A stretch of DNA of 64,000 nt from assembly GCF_035917335.1 (NCBI RefSeq), contig NZ_CP109067.1, positions 6,695,001 through 6,759,000 on the forward strand, written 5' to 3'. Both the position numbers and the translations under genes were made by a program. The notes under the pieces were generated by a model, which was given only the letters and a program-made list of their open reading frames with translations, did no database searches and had not been told where the DNA came from. This DNA is from Micromonospora sp. NBC_01813. Lineage in GTDB: Bacteria > Actinomycetota > Actinomycetes > Mycobacteriales > Micromonosporaceae. Of this stretch, positions 1-7,855 are shown piece after piece (the first letter of the stretch is position 1; the number at the start of each line of letters is the position of its first letter).

Positions 1-1
1 T

Positions 2-1132
2 GGCCTCACCCAGCAGGTGTTCGCTGACCGGATCGGCAAGTCCCACTCGTGGGTCGACAAGGTCGAACGCGGCATCCGCTCCCTCGACCGGATCTCCGTC
101 GTCCACACCGTCGCCGCTGTCCTCGGCGTCACCCCCGAAACCATCCTCGGCCCCACCACCAGCCGGCCCGAGCCCACCACCGACACCACGGCCGCCGTCG
201 AACACCTGCGCGCCGCCCTCGCCCGCTACGACACCCCCACCCCCGACCAACCCTCATCCTCCGCCGAGGACCTGCACCACCGCATCCGGTACGCCCACAG
301 CGCGTACCAGCACGCCCACTACCCACAACTGCTCCGTACGCTGCCCGACCTGCTCACCCACACCCGCCACACCACCACCGGCGACGCCCCCGACGCCGCG
401 TACCTGCCCACCCGGGTCTACCGACTCACCGCCCATCTGCTGACCAAGCTCGACGAGCCCCACCTCGCCTGGCTCGCCGCCGACCGCGCCATCGCCACCG
501 CCAACGGCCACCCCCGGCACACCGCCGCAGCCGCCATCGCGCTCGCCCAGGCGCTCCGCGCCCTGCACCGCAGCACCCTCGCGACCCAGGCCGCGCTCAC
601 CGCCGTACCGCTGATCGACCCGGCCGCGACCGACGACCCGGCACCGGACGGCCATGCTCTCGCCGGCACCCTGCTGATCGAAGCCGCCCTCGCCGCCGCC
701 ACCGGCAACGACCCCGCCGGCGCACAGCATTACGCAGACCGTGCCGCCAAGCTTGCCGCTACCCGCCCGACCGACACCACCACCGGCTTCGGGCCCACCG
801 CCGTCGAACTCGCCCGCGCCCAGATCGCCACCATCCTCGGCAACCCGCACCAGGCCATCACCCACCACCAGCACGCCACCGCCGGTCACGGCTGGCGGGA
901 GCTACCCGCCGAGCACCGCGCTGCCCACCTGATCGACATCACCCGCGCCCACCTCGACACCGGCAACCCCGCCGCCGCCGCCCGCGCCATCATCGCCGCC
1001 GACCAGATCGCCCCCGCCGAAACCCGCACCAGACCCGCCGCCCACCGCATCATCACCACACTCCTGCAGACCGGCCCCACCCCCGACCTGACCCGCCTCG
1101 CCACCACCATCGGCCTCACCCCACGACCCTGA
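2..1132 (+). CDS. XRE-type helix-turn-helix regulator with helical-repeat C-terminus, 5' end missing
   Basis: The reading frame is open from base 2, so the true start lies upstream of the window. The first ~45 visible residues are the second half of a Cro/C1-type HTH: LTQQVFADRIGKSHSWVDKVE followed by GVTPETILGP, which is the usual end of the domain. The remaining ~320 residues are Ala/His/Thr-rich and helical, with TPR-like spacing (repeated LA..AL..A patterns), as in actinobacterial XRE proteins that carry a C-terminal sensing domain. The partner or ligand is unknown. Codon use is extreme GC3, unlike the ATPase gene that follows. The last ~60 bp of this gene are repeated at 2601-2658, downstream of that ATPase gene. 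Family confidence is good; the biological role is unknown. Confidence 0.75.
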   Translation, partial: GLTQQVFADRIGKSHSWVDKVERGIRSLDRISVVHTVAAVLGVTPETILGPTTSRPEPTTDTTAAVEHLRAALARYDTPTPDQPSSSAEDLHHRIRYAHSAYQHAHYPQLLRTLPDLLTHTRHTTTGDAPDAAYLPTRVYRLTAHLLTKLDEPHLAWLAADRAIATANGHPRHTAAAAIALAQALRALHRSTLATQAALTAVPLIDPAATDDPAPDGHALAGTLLIEAALAAATGNDPAGAQHYADRAAKLAATRPTDTTTGFGPTAVELARAQIATILGNPHQAITHHQHATAGHGWRELPAEHRAAHLIDITRAHLDTGNPAAAARAIIAADQIAPAETRTRPAAHRIITTLLQTGPTPDLTRLATTIGLTPRP

Positions 1133-1142
1133 CCAGCCGGCT
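1081..1142 (+). repeat. Direct repeat, left copy (3' end of the HTH gene)
   Basis: Bases 1081-1123 are identical to 2601-2643 (43 bp). After a 3-nt gap, a further 16 bp match (the stop-codon region, ending ccagccggct). This copy encodes the C-terminus of the upstream regulator. The two copies bracket the DUF4143 ATPase gene. Confidence 0.9.
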
Positions 1143-1167
1143 GCTGGAGCGCGACTCCTGAGGAGTG

Positions 1168-1250
1168 CTCGAAATTTGGTAACTGGACTGCTCGAATCTT
1201 GGTGTCTGCACTTCTCGAATTATGGTAGTTTGACATCCTGGGATTTGGTG
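1168..1250 (+). promoter_or_regulatory. Four 23-bp-phased repeats upstream of the ATPase gene
   Basis: A motif of the form CTCGAANNTTGGTR starts at 1168, 1191 and 1214, exactly 23 bp apart, and a decayed copy starts at 1237 (cctgggatttggtg). A spacing near two helical turns puts all copies on one face of the DNA, as expected for an operator or iteron array. A possible -35 (TTGGTG, 1199-1204) and -10 (TATGGT, 1221-1226) lie within the repeats, so a bound protein would block transcription of the ATPase gene. The binding protein is unknown. Confidence 0.6.
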
Positions 1251-1275
1251 CTTCATCGCTACGGAGGGGATCAGG

Positions 1276-2556
1276 GTGATGGAATCACTCGCCGGGATCG
1301 CACAGCGGCGAGTCTCTGCGCTGCTCGATGACCTGCTCCAGGTGGAGCCGGTCATCGCCCTGCACGGCCCTCGCTCCGTTGGCAAGTCCACAGTCCTGCG
1401 CGCGCTCGCCGACAGCCACGGGGTCCCCGTTCTGGACCTGGACGAGTTGAGCATTCGAGACGCGGTGGTGGCCAACCCGCAGACAGCTGTCACCACGCCG
1501 AGCTTGCTCTGCGTGGACGAGTATCAGCACGCCCCGCAGATCCTCGACGCGTTGAAGGCTCGACTCAACCGCGAAGGCAGCCGGCCGGGCACCGCCGCGC
1601 TGACCGGGTCGACCCGCCAGGACGCGCTGCCCCGCACCGCGCAGGCACTCACCGGCCGCCTGCACACCATGACGATCTGGCCCATGTCACAAGGAGAGAT
1701 CGGCGGCGTCCACGAGAATTTCCTTCCGGCGCTTCGCGCAGCGCCCGACGCGGCCGTCGCAGCTTGGCCGGCGTCAACGACCACCCGGACGGAGTACGTC
1801 GATCGACTCTGCGCCGGGGGATTCCCTCTGGCCCTGCGCCGCACAGGCCCCGCGCGCGATCGTTGGTTCGACGACTACGTCCGCCAGTCGCTGGAGCGCG
1901 ACGCCATCGAGCTTGTCCGGGTACGGCAGCGCAGCATGCTGCGAGAGCTGCTGGGTCGACTGGCCGGACGAACCGGGCAGGTACTCAACCTGACCAGCGT
2001 GTCCCAGGGCCTCACAGGTGAGCGCAAGACTATCGAGGGCTATGTCCGCCTCCTCGAAGACCTCTTCCTCATCGACCGACTCCCTGCTTGGGGTACGACG
2101 CTACGTGCGCGAGCCGCAGCATCACCGAAGGTGCATGTCGTCGACACCGGGGTGGCCGCCCGGCTGATGCGAGTCTCTCCCGCCAAACTCGCCACACTCG
2201 ACCCGACCGCCTTGACGGAGCTCGGGCACCTCCTCGAGAGCTTCGTCATCGGCGAGCTTCGCAAGCAGGCCTCCTGGCTTGACGAATACGTAACTACGGG
2301 GCACTGGCGCACCTATGACGGCGACGAGGTCGACTACGTCATCGAGTTCGACGACGGCAGGGTCCTAGCGTTCGAAGTCAAGGCGAACGAACGCGTCGCT
2401 GGCGCACACCTCAAGGGCCTCCGGACGCTACGGGAGGCACTCGGCGACAGGTTCATCGCCGGCGTGGCGTTCAGCACCGGACTACGCTCGTTCACCTACG
2501 AAGACCGCATTCACATCATGCCCGTCGACCGACTCTGGACACCCGTCAGAGGCTGA
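1276..2556 (+). CDS. AAA_14/DUF4143 family ATP-binding protein
   Basis: The protein has 426 residues from GTG 1276; ATG 1279 is the next codon and equally good. A GGAGG lies at 1263-1267. The Walker A motif GPRSVGKST is near residue 31-39 and a Walker B-like LLCVDEYQ is near residue 76. The C-terminal half has the DUF4143 pattern: HVVDTGVAARL, then HLLESFVIGELRKQ, then the nuclease-like EVDYVIEFDDGRVLAFEVKA with D-xn-E-x-K. This family is widespread, often horizontally mobile and mostly uncharacterised; roles in DNA or toxin-like processes have been suggested. The gene sits alone between duplicated ends of the neighbouring gene, and its third-position GC looks lower than the upstream gene's, which suggests acquisition. 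Confidence 0.85.
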   Translation: MMESLAGIAQRRVSALLDDLLQVEPVIALHGPRSVGKSTVLRALADSHGVPVLDLDELSIRDAVVANPQTAVTTPSLLCVDEYQHAPQILDALKARLNREGSRPGTAALTGSTRQDALPRTAQALTGRLHTMTIWPMSQGEIGGVHENFLPALRAAPDAAVAAWPASTTTRTEYVDRLCAGGFPLALRRTGPARDRWFDDYVRQSLERDAIELVRVRQRSMLRELLGRLAGRTGQVLNLTSVSQGLTGERKTIEGYVRLLEDLFLIDRLPAWGTTLRARAAASPKVHVVDTGVAARLMRVSPAKLATLDPTALTELGHLLESFVIGELRKQASWLDEYVTTGHWRTYDGDEVDYVIEFDDGRVLAFEVKANERVAGAHLKGLRTLREALGDRFIAGVAFSTGLRSFTYEDRIHIMPVDRLWTPVRG

Positions 2557-2600
2557 CCTCGGCCCTTCATCAAAGGGAATCGGGCCGGTCCCACCCCACC

Positions 2601-2658
2601 CCCCGACCTGACCCGCCTCGCCACCACCATCGGCCTCACCCCACCCTGACCAGCCGGC
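2601..2658 (+). repeat. Direct repeat, right copy (pseudo-3' end of the HTH gene)
   Basis: This copy matches 1081-1142 (43 bp exact, then 16 bp exact after a 3-nt deletion). Here it is not joined to any open gene body, so it is a remnant created when the ATPase segment (about 1.5 kb) was inserted or duplicated. Confidence 0.85.
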
Positions 2659-2683
2659 TACTTCGGCCGCAGTGCCCGAGGGT

Positions 2684-2742
2684 AAATGTAACTGGAAATG
2701 TAACCAGAGTCCTTGAAATGTAACTAGGCTGGAGTTACATTT
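2684..2742 (+). promoter_or_regulatory. Operator array and leaderless promoter of the AlbA_2 regulator
   Basis: The word aaatgtaac(t/c) occurs as direct copies at 2684, 2696 and 2716, and inverted (agttacattt) at 2733-2742. The last two form a perfect palindrome with 10-bp arms and a 7-bp spacer. A good promoter lies inside it: -35 TTGAAA (2713-2718), 17 bp, -10 TACATT (2736-2741). The GTG start at 2749 lies 7 nt after the -10, so the mRNA should be leaderless. Binding at the palindrome would cover both promoter boxes, consistent with autorepression. Confidence 0.75.
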
Positions 2743-2748
2743 GGTCGC

Positions 2749-4197
2749 GTGGTCGAAGACTTGGAGAGCCTGGTTCGGGCGCTGCGCGCGTCTGGTGGCG
2801 ACACCACGAGCATCGAGGTCAAGGCCGCAGGCGGCGGGCTTCCTACCTCATTGACTGCATCGCTGAGCGCTCTCGCCAACCTCCCTGGCGGCGGAATGAT
2901 CATCCTCGGCCTGGATGAGCGTGCAGGCTTTCGCCCCGTGCCGCTAGCGGACCCGCAGCTCCTCAAGCAGGGCCTTGCCGCCAAGGCGCGCGCCTACACC
3001 CCGCCGGTCCGTCTTTCCATCGGCGATGGGCTGGTCGACGGGCACCCGGTCGTCGTGGCGCATGTCCACGAGTGCGACCCGTCCGCCAAGCCATGCCGGG
3101 TCACCGCCACCAACACGGGATACCTACGCGGCTACGACGGCGACTTCCCGCTGTCCGACGTGGAGACCCAGGGGTTCCTGGCCGCTCGACGCCCCCCGCT
3201 GTTCGACCGTCAGCCGGTCGACGGCGCCACTGTCGACGACCTCGACCATGAGTTGATCGGCTCGTTCCTCGCGACCGTCCGCGAACGGGACCGTACCGGA
3301 CTCGGGCGATTCGACGACGACATGGAGTTGCTCCGTCGGGCCGGCGTGACCGTGGCTGGAGGGCAGCCTACGGTGGCCGGCGTGCTTGCCCTTGGTGTCC
3401 ATCCACAGCAGTTCTTTCCTCGATACGTCATCCAGGCAGCCGCTGAACCACTACCCGGGGACCCACCCGCCGTGCGAGCCCGCAACCAGGTCACGATCAC
3501 CGGCCCCATCCCGCGCATGCTGGATGCCGCCCTGGATTGGGCCCGCCGGACCTTCGGCACGACCATCGTCGCCAATCCGGACGGAAGCGTCACAGATCAG
3601 CCGGCTTACCCGTTGCTCGCATTCCGCGAGATCATCGCCAACGCGCTGATCCACCGCGACCTCGACAACTGGTCGCAAGCCTTCGCCATCGAGGTTCGGC
3701 TACGCCGTGACCGGCTCGTCGTGACCAACCCCGGGGGCCTGTACGGCATCACAGTCGACCGCCTCGGCCATGACGCCATCACCTCTGCTCGCAACGGTCT
3801 GCTCGTCGCCATCTGCCAGCATGTCCGCTCCACCGGCTCCGGCGGGCGAGTCATCGAAGCTCTCGCCAGCGGCATCCCCACGATCGCCTTTGAGTTGGCG
3901 GCGCACGCTCTGCCGCCGGCACAATACATCGACACGAGCATCCGATTCACCGTGCTGCTGCACGCCTCCGCCGCCCGAGGCACCCAAGAACCAAGCCTCA
4001 ACGACACCGAGCGGCGCATCTACGATGCGCTCGCACCTGGCCCGAAGACCGTCGCCGAGCTTGCCGGCGCGCTAGCCCTGTCCGCGCCCAACATCCGCAA
4101 GGCGCTGCGCGGGCTACGTGATCACGGTCTCGTGGCCCAGGATGGCGGTCGGGGCCGTCCGACCGTCTACCGGCACACCTCCGACGCGAGGCAGTAG
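2749..4197 (+). CDS. AlbA_2 / RecG-like ATP-binding transcriptional regulator
   Basis: The protein has 482 residues. The N-terminus has the AlbA_2 (Schlafen-type) signature, SIEVKAAGGGLP followed by LSALANLPGGGMIILGLDE. The middle carries the GHKL-type region of the COG2865 family, FREIIANALIHRDL near residue 300, and a later Gly-rich segment (TGSGGRVIEAL). The C-terminal ~65 residues form a winged helix (TERRIYDALAPGPKTVAELA, then NIRKALRGLRDHGLV). The GTG start is supported by the -10 box 7 nt upstream; no ribosome-binding site is needed. Family members act as DNA-binding regulators, some linked to defence or toxin modules. The palindromic operator over its own promoter suggests autoregulation. 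No partner gene is evident. Confidence 0.85.
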   Translation: MVEDLESLVRALRASGGDTTSIEVKAAGGGLPTSLTASLSALANLPGGGMIILGLDERAGFRPVPLADPQLLKQGLAAKARAYTPPVRLSIGDGLVDGHPVVVAHVHECDPSAKPCRVTATNTGYLRGYDGDFPLSDVETQGFLAARRPPLFDRQPVDGATVDDLDHELIGSFLATVRERDRTGLGRFDDDMELLRRAGVTVAGGQPTVAGVLALGVHPQQFFPRYVIQAAAEPLPGDPPAVRARNQVTITGPIPRMLDAALDWARRTFGTTIVANPDGSVTDQPAYPLLAFREIIANALIHRDLDNWSQAFAIEVRLRRDRLVVTNPGGLYGITVDRLGHDAITSARNGLLVAICQHVRSTGSGGRVIEALASGIPTIAFELAAHALPPAQYIDTSIRFTVLLHASAARGTQEPSLNDTERRIYDALAPGPKTVAELAGALALSAPNIRKALRGLRDHGLVAQDGGRGRPTVYRHTSDARQ

Positions 4198-4270
4198 CCA
4201 CCGAGCGCGGCGGCGTAGCGGACGACCCCACCCTGTCCGGCCGGGTGGTGCCCCGACGACCTGGCCAAAT

Positions 4271-4276
4271 TACGAT
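4271..4276 (+). promoter_or_regulatory. -10 box for leaderless start of the first M16 cassette
   Basis: TACGAT is followed by 7 nt and then ATG 4284, with no ribosome-binding site in front of the ATG. The paralogous cassette has TAGGAT 6 nt before its ATG (27007-27012). The shared arrangement supports both start assignments. No clear -35 is seen. Confidence 0.5.
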
Positions 4277-4283
4277 GCGTCGC

Positions 4284-5237
4284 ATGCCTGCCGCGCCACC
4301 CCTCGCGCTCACCACAGATCTGAGCACCAGCTACCCCGAACACGTCGAGCTGCGTGCTGCCCTGGACAAGGCGGACTGGGCCGCAGCGTCGGAGCTGATC
4401 ACCGGTCAGCCACCCGGGGCTGGCACCGACCTGATCTGGTACGCCAGCACGGTCGACACCGCCCACGAGGTGGCGCGGCGTCAGCACGACACCGACCCGT
4501 CCGACGGCACCGCCGCGGCCCTGCTCGGCGCCTGCCTGATCAAGCAGGCCTGGGCGGTCCGGACCCGTGCTCGCGCCGAGTTCGTCAGCCAGGAGCAGTT
4601 CCGCGAGTTCTTCCGCATCCTGCGGATTGCCGAACGTGTCCTCATCGACGCGACCGCGTACCACCCGGACAATTGTGCGGCCTGGTCGTACCGTCTGGTC
4701 ACCGCCCGTGGCCTGGAGCTCGGCCAGGCCGAGATCCGTCGCCGCTACGACCGGCTCGCCGAGATCGATCCGCATCACCTTGCCGGGCAGCGGCAGCTGC
4801 TGCAGCAGCTGTGTCCGAAGTGGGGCGGTTCGTTCGAGCAGATGCTCGCCTTCGCCCGTCAGGCGGTGGCCGCCGCCCCGCCCGGTGCCCTCAACGGGCG
4901 TCTCCTCGCCGAGGCCCACGCCGAGCAGTGGCTGGAGTTGAAAGGCAGCGCGCTGCGTGACTTCCGCAAGGATCCGCAGGTGCGTCAGGAACTGCGCGAC
5001 GCCGCCGCCAGGTCCGTGCTGCACCCGGCGGCGACCCGGGCGTACGGGTGGGTGGAGGCGCACAACGCCTTCGCCATGATCTTCAGCGTGATCGGTGACC
5101 ACGCTGGTGCCGCGCCGCACTTCGCGGCGGTCGGCAACGTGATCGCGGCCGACGCCTGGGCGTACGTCAACAACCCGGTGGCATCGTTCGGACGGTTCCG
5201 TAAGCTCGCGACGAAGGCCGCAGGTGAGGCACGATGA
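4284..5237 (+). CDS. Helical-repeat protein paired with an M16 peptidase (copy 1)
   Basis: The protein has 317 residues. ATG 4284 is chosen because the paralog at 27019 begins at the same point with the same residues (MPAAP.LALTTDL). The frame stays open upstream to a GTG at 4245, but homology stops there. There is no signal peptide or membrane segment. The sequence is alpha-helical with Trp/Leu/Ala periodicity resembling degenerate TPRs, and it has well conserved stretches shared with the paralog: LITARGLELGQ, RRRYDRLAE and LLQQLCPKWGG. The stop overlaps the ATG of the M16 peptidase gene by 4 bp (ATGA), so the two are translationally coupled and probably work together. The function is unknown; a scaffold or substrate adaptor for the peptidase is inference. 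Confidence 0.7.
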   Translation: MPAAPPLALTTDLSTSYPEHVELRAALDKADWAAASELITGQPPGAGTDLIWYASTVDTAHEVARRQHDTDPSDGTAAALLGACLIKQAWAVRTRARAEFVSQEQFREFFRILRIAERVLIDATAYHPDNCAAWSYRLVTARGLELGQAEIRRRYDRLAEIDPHHLAGQRQLLQQLCPKWGGSFEQMLAFARQAVAAAPPGALNGRLLAEAHAEQWLELKGSALRDFRKDPQVRQELRDAAARSVLHPAATRAYGWVEAHNAFAMIFSVIGDHAGAAPHFAAVGNVIAADAWAYVNNPVASFGRFRKLATKAAGEAR

Positions 5238-6952
5238 TCCGGCAACTCGACGTCGACGGGGTCCCGGCGCTGCTGGCCCCGACCGGAGGACCCACCCACG
5301 CCGGACTGATGTTCCGGGTCGGTCAGGCCGACGAGACCCTGGCCCGCCGTGGCCTTACCCACCTGCTCGAACATCTGGTCCTGCATCCGCTGGGTGCCGC
5401 CGACTACCACTACAACGGCACCACCGGCAGCGTCGTCACCCACTTCCACCTGCAGGGGTCCGTCGATGACATCACCACCTTCCTGACCGGGGTGTGTGCA
5501 TCGCTGCGAGAGTTGCCGGTGCACCGCCTCGCGACCGAGAAGGCGATCCTGGACACCGAGTGGGCCGGCCGGAGCCCAGCGACGACCGACCAGCTGCCGC
5601 TGTGGCGCCACGGTGCCCGCGACTACGGACTGAGTACCTTCGCGGAGCTTGGATTGCCCGCGATCACCGACGAGGACCTGCAGGAGTGGGCGGCCCGCTA
5701 CTTCACCCGGGAGAACGCGGTGCTCTGGCTGGCCGGTGCGGAACTCCCATCGGGCCTGCGGCTGGACCTGCCGACCGGTAGCCGGATGCCGGCACCCGTC
5801 GCGTCGTCGGCGCTGCCGAGCACGCCGGCCTACTTCCACGGTCCGGGTCGGGCGACCGCGACCGACATGGTGGTGCCCGCCGGAGCCGCAGCCAGTGTGC
5901 TCACTGGGGTACTGGAGCGGGAGCTGTTCCGGGCTCTGCGGCAGCGCGATGGCCTGTCGTACACGACGGCCGCCCACTACGAGCCACGCGGCGACGGCAA
6001 CGCGGTGATCACGGCTGTCGCGGACGCCCCGACGGGCAAGGAAACCGCAGTCCTTGGTGGATTCATCGACGTGCTTGCCAAGATCCGGGTCGGCCGGGTC
6101 GACGAGACGGACGTGGCTGCGGTGGTCGGCAAGGCCACCGCGTCGCTGTCCAGCATGGAGGCCGATGGTGCCCGGCTGCCGTCGATGGCGCTCGACCTGC
6201 TCACCGGCCAACCGGTTGCGTCCAGCGACGATCGGACCCGGCAGCTGAAGGAGGTCACCGTCGAGTCGGTGCAGGCGGTGGCGACGACCGCACTGAAGTC
6301 GGCGCTGCTGATGACGCCCCGTGCGCGTGGTGCCGACTGGGCCGGGTTCGTGGAGGCGGAGTCGGGCACGGTGGGGTTGCTGCCTGGCACCAGCCATCGG
6401 GGACTGGGTGGGCTGGACGGCCAGCGCCTGGTCATCGGGGCACAGGGCGTCAGCCTGGTCAGCGAGTCCGGACAGGTGGCGTCGGTTCGCTATGACCGCT
6501 GTGTGGCTATGTTGGCCTGGCCGGACGGTGGCCGCCAGTTGATCGGCGACGACGCGATCAGCATCCGGCTGGAACCGACGGTGTATCAGGGTGCCACCGC
6601 CGAGCTGGCCGACGCGGCGATCCCGGCCCAGTTGCGGGTTGATATGCCGGCTCGTGACCCGCAGGAGATTCCGCAGCCGGAGACCGCTGACGGGTCACCT
6701 GGCCGGTACACCCAGGCCGGTGCCACCGCGGGCGGTGCGATCGACCGGTTCCGAGGGCTGAGCGGCGGACAGAAGTTGAAGGTCGGTGCGCTGGGGTTGG
6801 TCACGGTCGTTGTCGGGGCCGCAGCACTGGGGCTGACCATCGCCCTGCTCGTCGGAGCGGTCGGCTTCCGGCCGCTGCCGGCGATCGGCAGTTGGATGAC
6901 GGTCGGATACCTCGGCCGGGCGTTCCTCAAGGCATGGAAGAACGCCTACTGA
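5234..6952 (+). CDS. M16 (insulinase-family) zinc peptidase with C-terminal membrane anchor (copy 1)
   Basis: The protein has 572 residues. The inverted zinc motif HLLEH lies at residues 43-47 (His43, Glu46, His47). Glu102 in TEKAILDTEW is the likely third ligand, matching the ErxVvxE segment of the family. The second M16 domain has RALRQRDGLSYT near residue 235. M16 enzymes enclose and cut unfolded peptides. Instead of a second peptidase unit, residues ~390-490 form an unassigned beta-rich domain (SVRYDRCVAMLAWPDGG), then a linker, then hydrophobic helices (~518-560), so the protein is probably held at the inner face of the membrane. It has no signal peptide. It overlaps the upstream gene by 4 bp. 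A second copy of the pair is at 27.0-29.7 kb. Confidence 0.85.
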   Translation: MIRQLDVDGVPALLAPTGGPTHAGLMFRVGQADETLARRGLTHLLEHLVLHPLGAADYHYNGTTGSVVTHFHLQGSVDDITTFLTGVCASLRELPVHRLATEKAILDTEWAGRSPATTDQLPLWRHGARDYGLSTFAELGLPAITDEDLQEWAARYFTRENAVLWLAGAELPSGLRLDLPTGSRMPAPVASSALPSTPAYFHGPGRATATDMVVPAGAAASVLTGVLERELFRALRQRDGLSYTTAAHYEPRGDGNAVITAVADAPTGKETAVLGGFIDVLAKIRVGRVDETDVAAVVGKATASLSSMEADGARLPSMALDLLTGQPVASSDDRTRQLKEVTVESVQAVATTALKSALLMTPRARGADWAGFVEAESGTVGLLPGTSHRGLGGLDGQRLVIGAQGVSLVSESGQVASVRYDRCVAMLAWPDGGRQLIGDDAISIRLEPTVYQGATAELADAAIPAQLRVDMPARDPQEIPQPETADGSPGRYTQAGATAGGAIDRFRGLSGGQKLKVGALGLVTVVVGAAALGLTIALLVGAVGFRPLPAIGSWMTVGYLGRAFLKAWKNAY

Positions 6953-7055
6953 ACGGCGCAAACCCGAAATCCGGCACTAAGACCGTTTCATGCCATTTAT
7001 CGTATTGGTATGCCGGCGCCGACCCTGAAGCCCCAACGAGCGTAGCGACCAGCGG

Positions 7056-7448
7056 ATGGACTTCGAGACGGTCGTCCTGATCGTCGGCACGACGATCGAC
7101 GCGGTCGGGGTGCTGATCATCATCGCCGGGCTGCTGGCGGGCAGCGCGCTCTATCTGCGCGGCGTCATCCGCCAGCACGACCTGCGGGCCAACTACCGCC
7201 GCTACCGGCAGAACATCGGCCGGGCGATCCTGCTCGGCCTGGAGTTCCTCGTCGCCGGGGACATCATCCGGACCGTGGCGATCTCGCCGACCTTCGAGAG
7301 CGTCGGCGTCCTGGCGTTGATCGTCGTCGTGCGTACCTTCCTCAGCTTCTCGCTGGAGGTCGAGATCGACGGCCGGTGGCCGTGGGGCAAACGGACCACC
7401 ACCAGCGACGGCCCGGCCGGCCCGGGATCTGTCGGGGGAGGTTCGTAG
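7056..7448 (+). CDS. DUF1622 family membrane protein
   Basis: The protein has 130 residues with three predicted membrane helices (VVLIVGTTIDAVGVLIIIAG; ILLGLEFLVAGDII; VGVLALIVVVRTFLSFSLEVE). The LGLEFLVAGDIIRT and RTFLSFSLEVEI stretches are typical of DUF1622, a family of small membrane proteins of unknown function. The C-terminus is a short Gly/Ser tail. The ribosome-binding site is weak. The AT-rich patch at about 6985-7013 is a likely promoter region. It precedes the beta-grasp gene on the same strand by only 11 bp, but that gene has its own -10-like box, so co-transcription is uncertain. Confidence 0.8.
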   Translation: MDFETVVLIVGTTIDAVGVLIIIAGLLAGSALYLRGVIRQHDLRANYRRYRQNIGRAILLGLEFLVAGDIIRTVAISPTFESVGVLALIVVVRTFLSFSLEVEIDGRWPWGKRTTTSDGPAGPGSVGGGS

Positions 7449-7459
7449 ACTCCGGCGCC

Positions 7460-7855
7460 ATGGCGATGGTGACCTTTGTCGACGAGAGCACGGCGGGTGC
7501 GCGTACCCCCGCTTGGGCCTTGCGGATCTTCGAGGAACGACTGACCCTGCGGGAGCTGATCCGCCGGCGCATCCACCAGGAGGTGGCCGAGTACCACGCC
7601 GCCGAGGCGACGCCCCGGCGGGCGCTGGTGCAGCCGACCCCGGTGGAGCGGGCGCTCAACGGTGACCCGGGTGCCCGGCCGCGCCCACGGGTCGACCCGG
7701 AGAAGCAGATCGCCCTGGCCGAGACCGCGTTCAGCCGCAACGGGTTCGTGGTGCTGGTCGGCGACCGGCAGATCGAGGAACTCGACGAGGTGGTCGATCT
7801 GCGTCGCGACACCGAGGTCACCTTCCTCAAGCTCGTCGCGTTGGTCGGTGGCTGA
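7460..7855 (+). CDS. Ubiquitin-like beta-grasp (MoaD/ThiS-like) protein ending in Gly-Gly
   Basis: The protein has 131 residues. ATG 7460 follows a TAGACT box (7446-7451) by 8 nt, so translation may be leaderless. The order of elements matches a beta-grasp fold: strand VTFVDE, strand WALRIF, LTLRELIRRRIHQEV as the turn and helix, a long charged insert (~50-90), then FVVLVGDRQIEELDEVVDL and RRDTEVTFLKLVALVGG. The last part resembles the vlvnGrqv...dGDeVtflplvaGG end of MoaD/ThiS/Urm1 proteins, and the protein stops directly after GG. Its stop shares bases with the start of the DUF4132 gene (TGATG), implying coupling. No E1-like activating enzyme is visible nearby. The fold is inferred from sequence pattern only. 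Confidence 0.6.
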   Translation: MAMVTFVDESTAGARTPAWALRIFEERLTLRELIRRRIHQEVAEYHAAEATPRRALVQPTPVERALNGDPGARPRPRVDPEKQIALAETAFSRNGFVVLVGDRQIEELDEVVDLRRDTEVTFLKLVALVGG

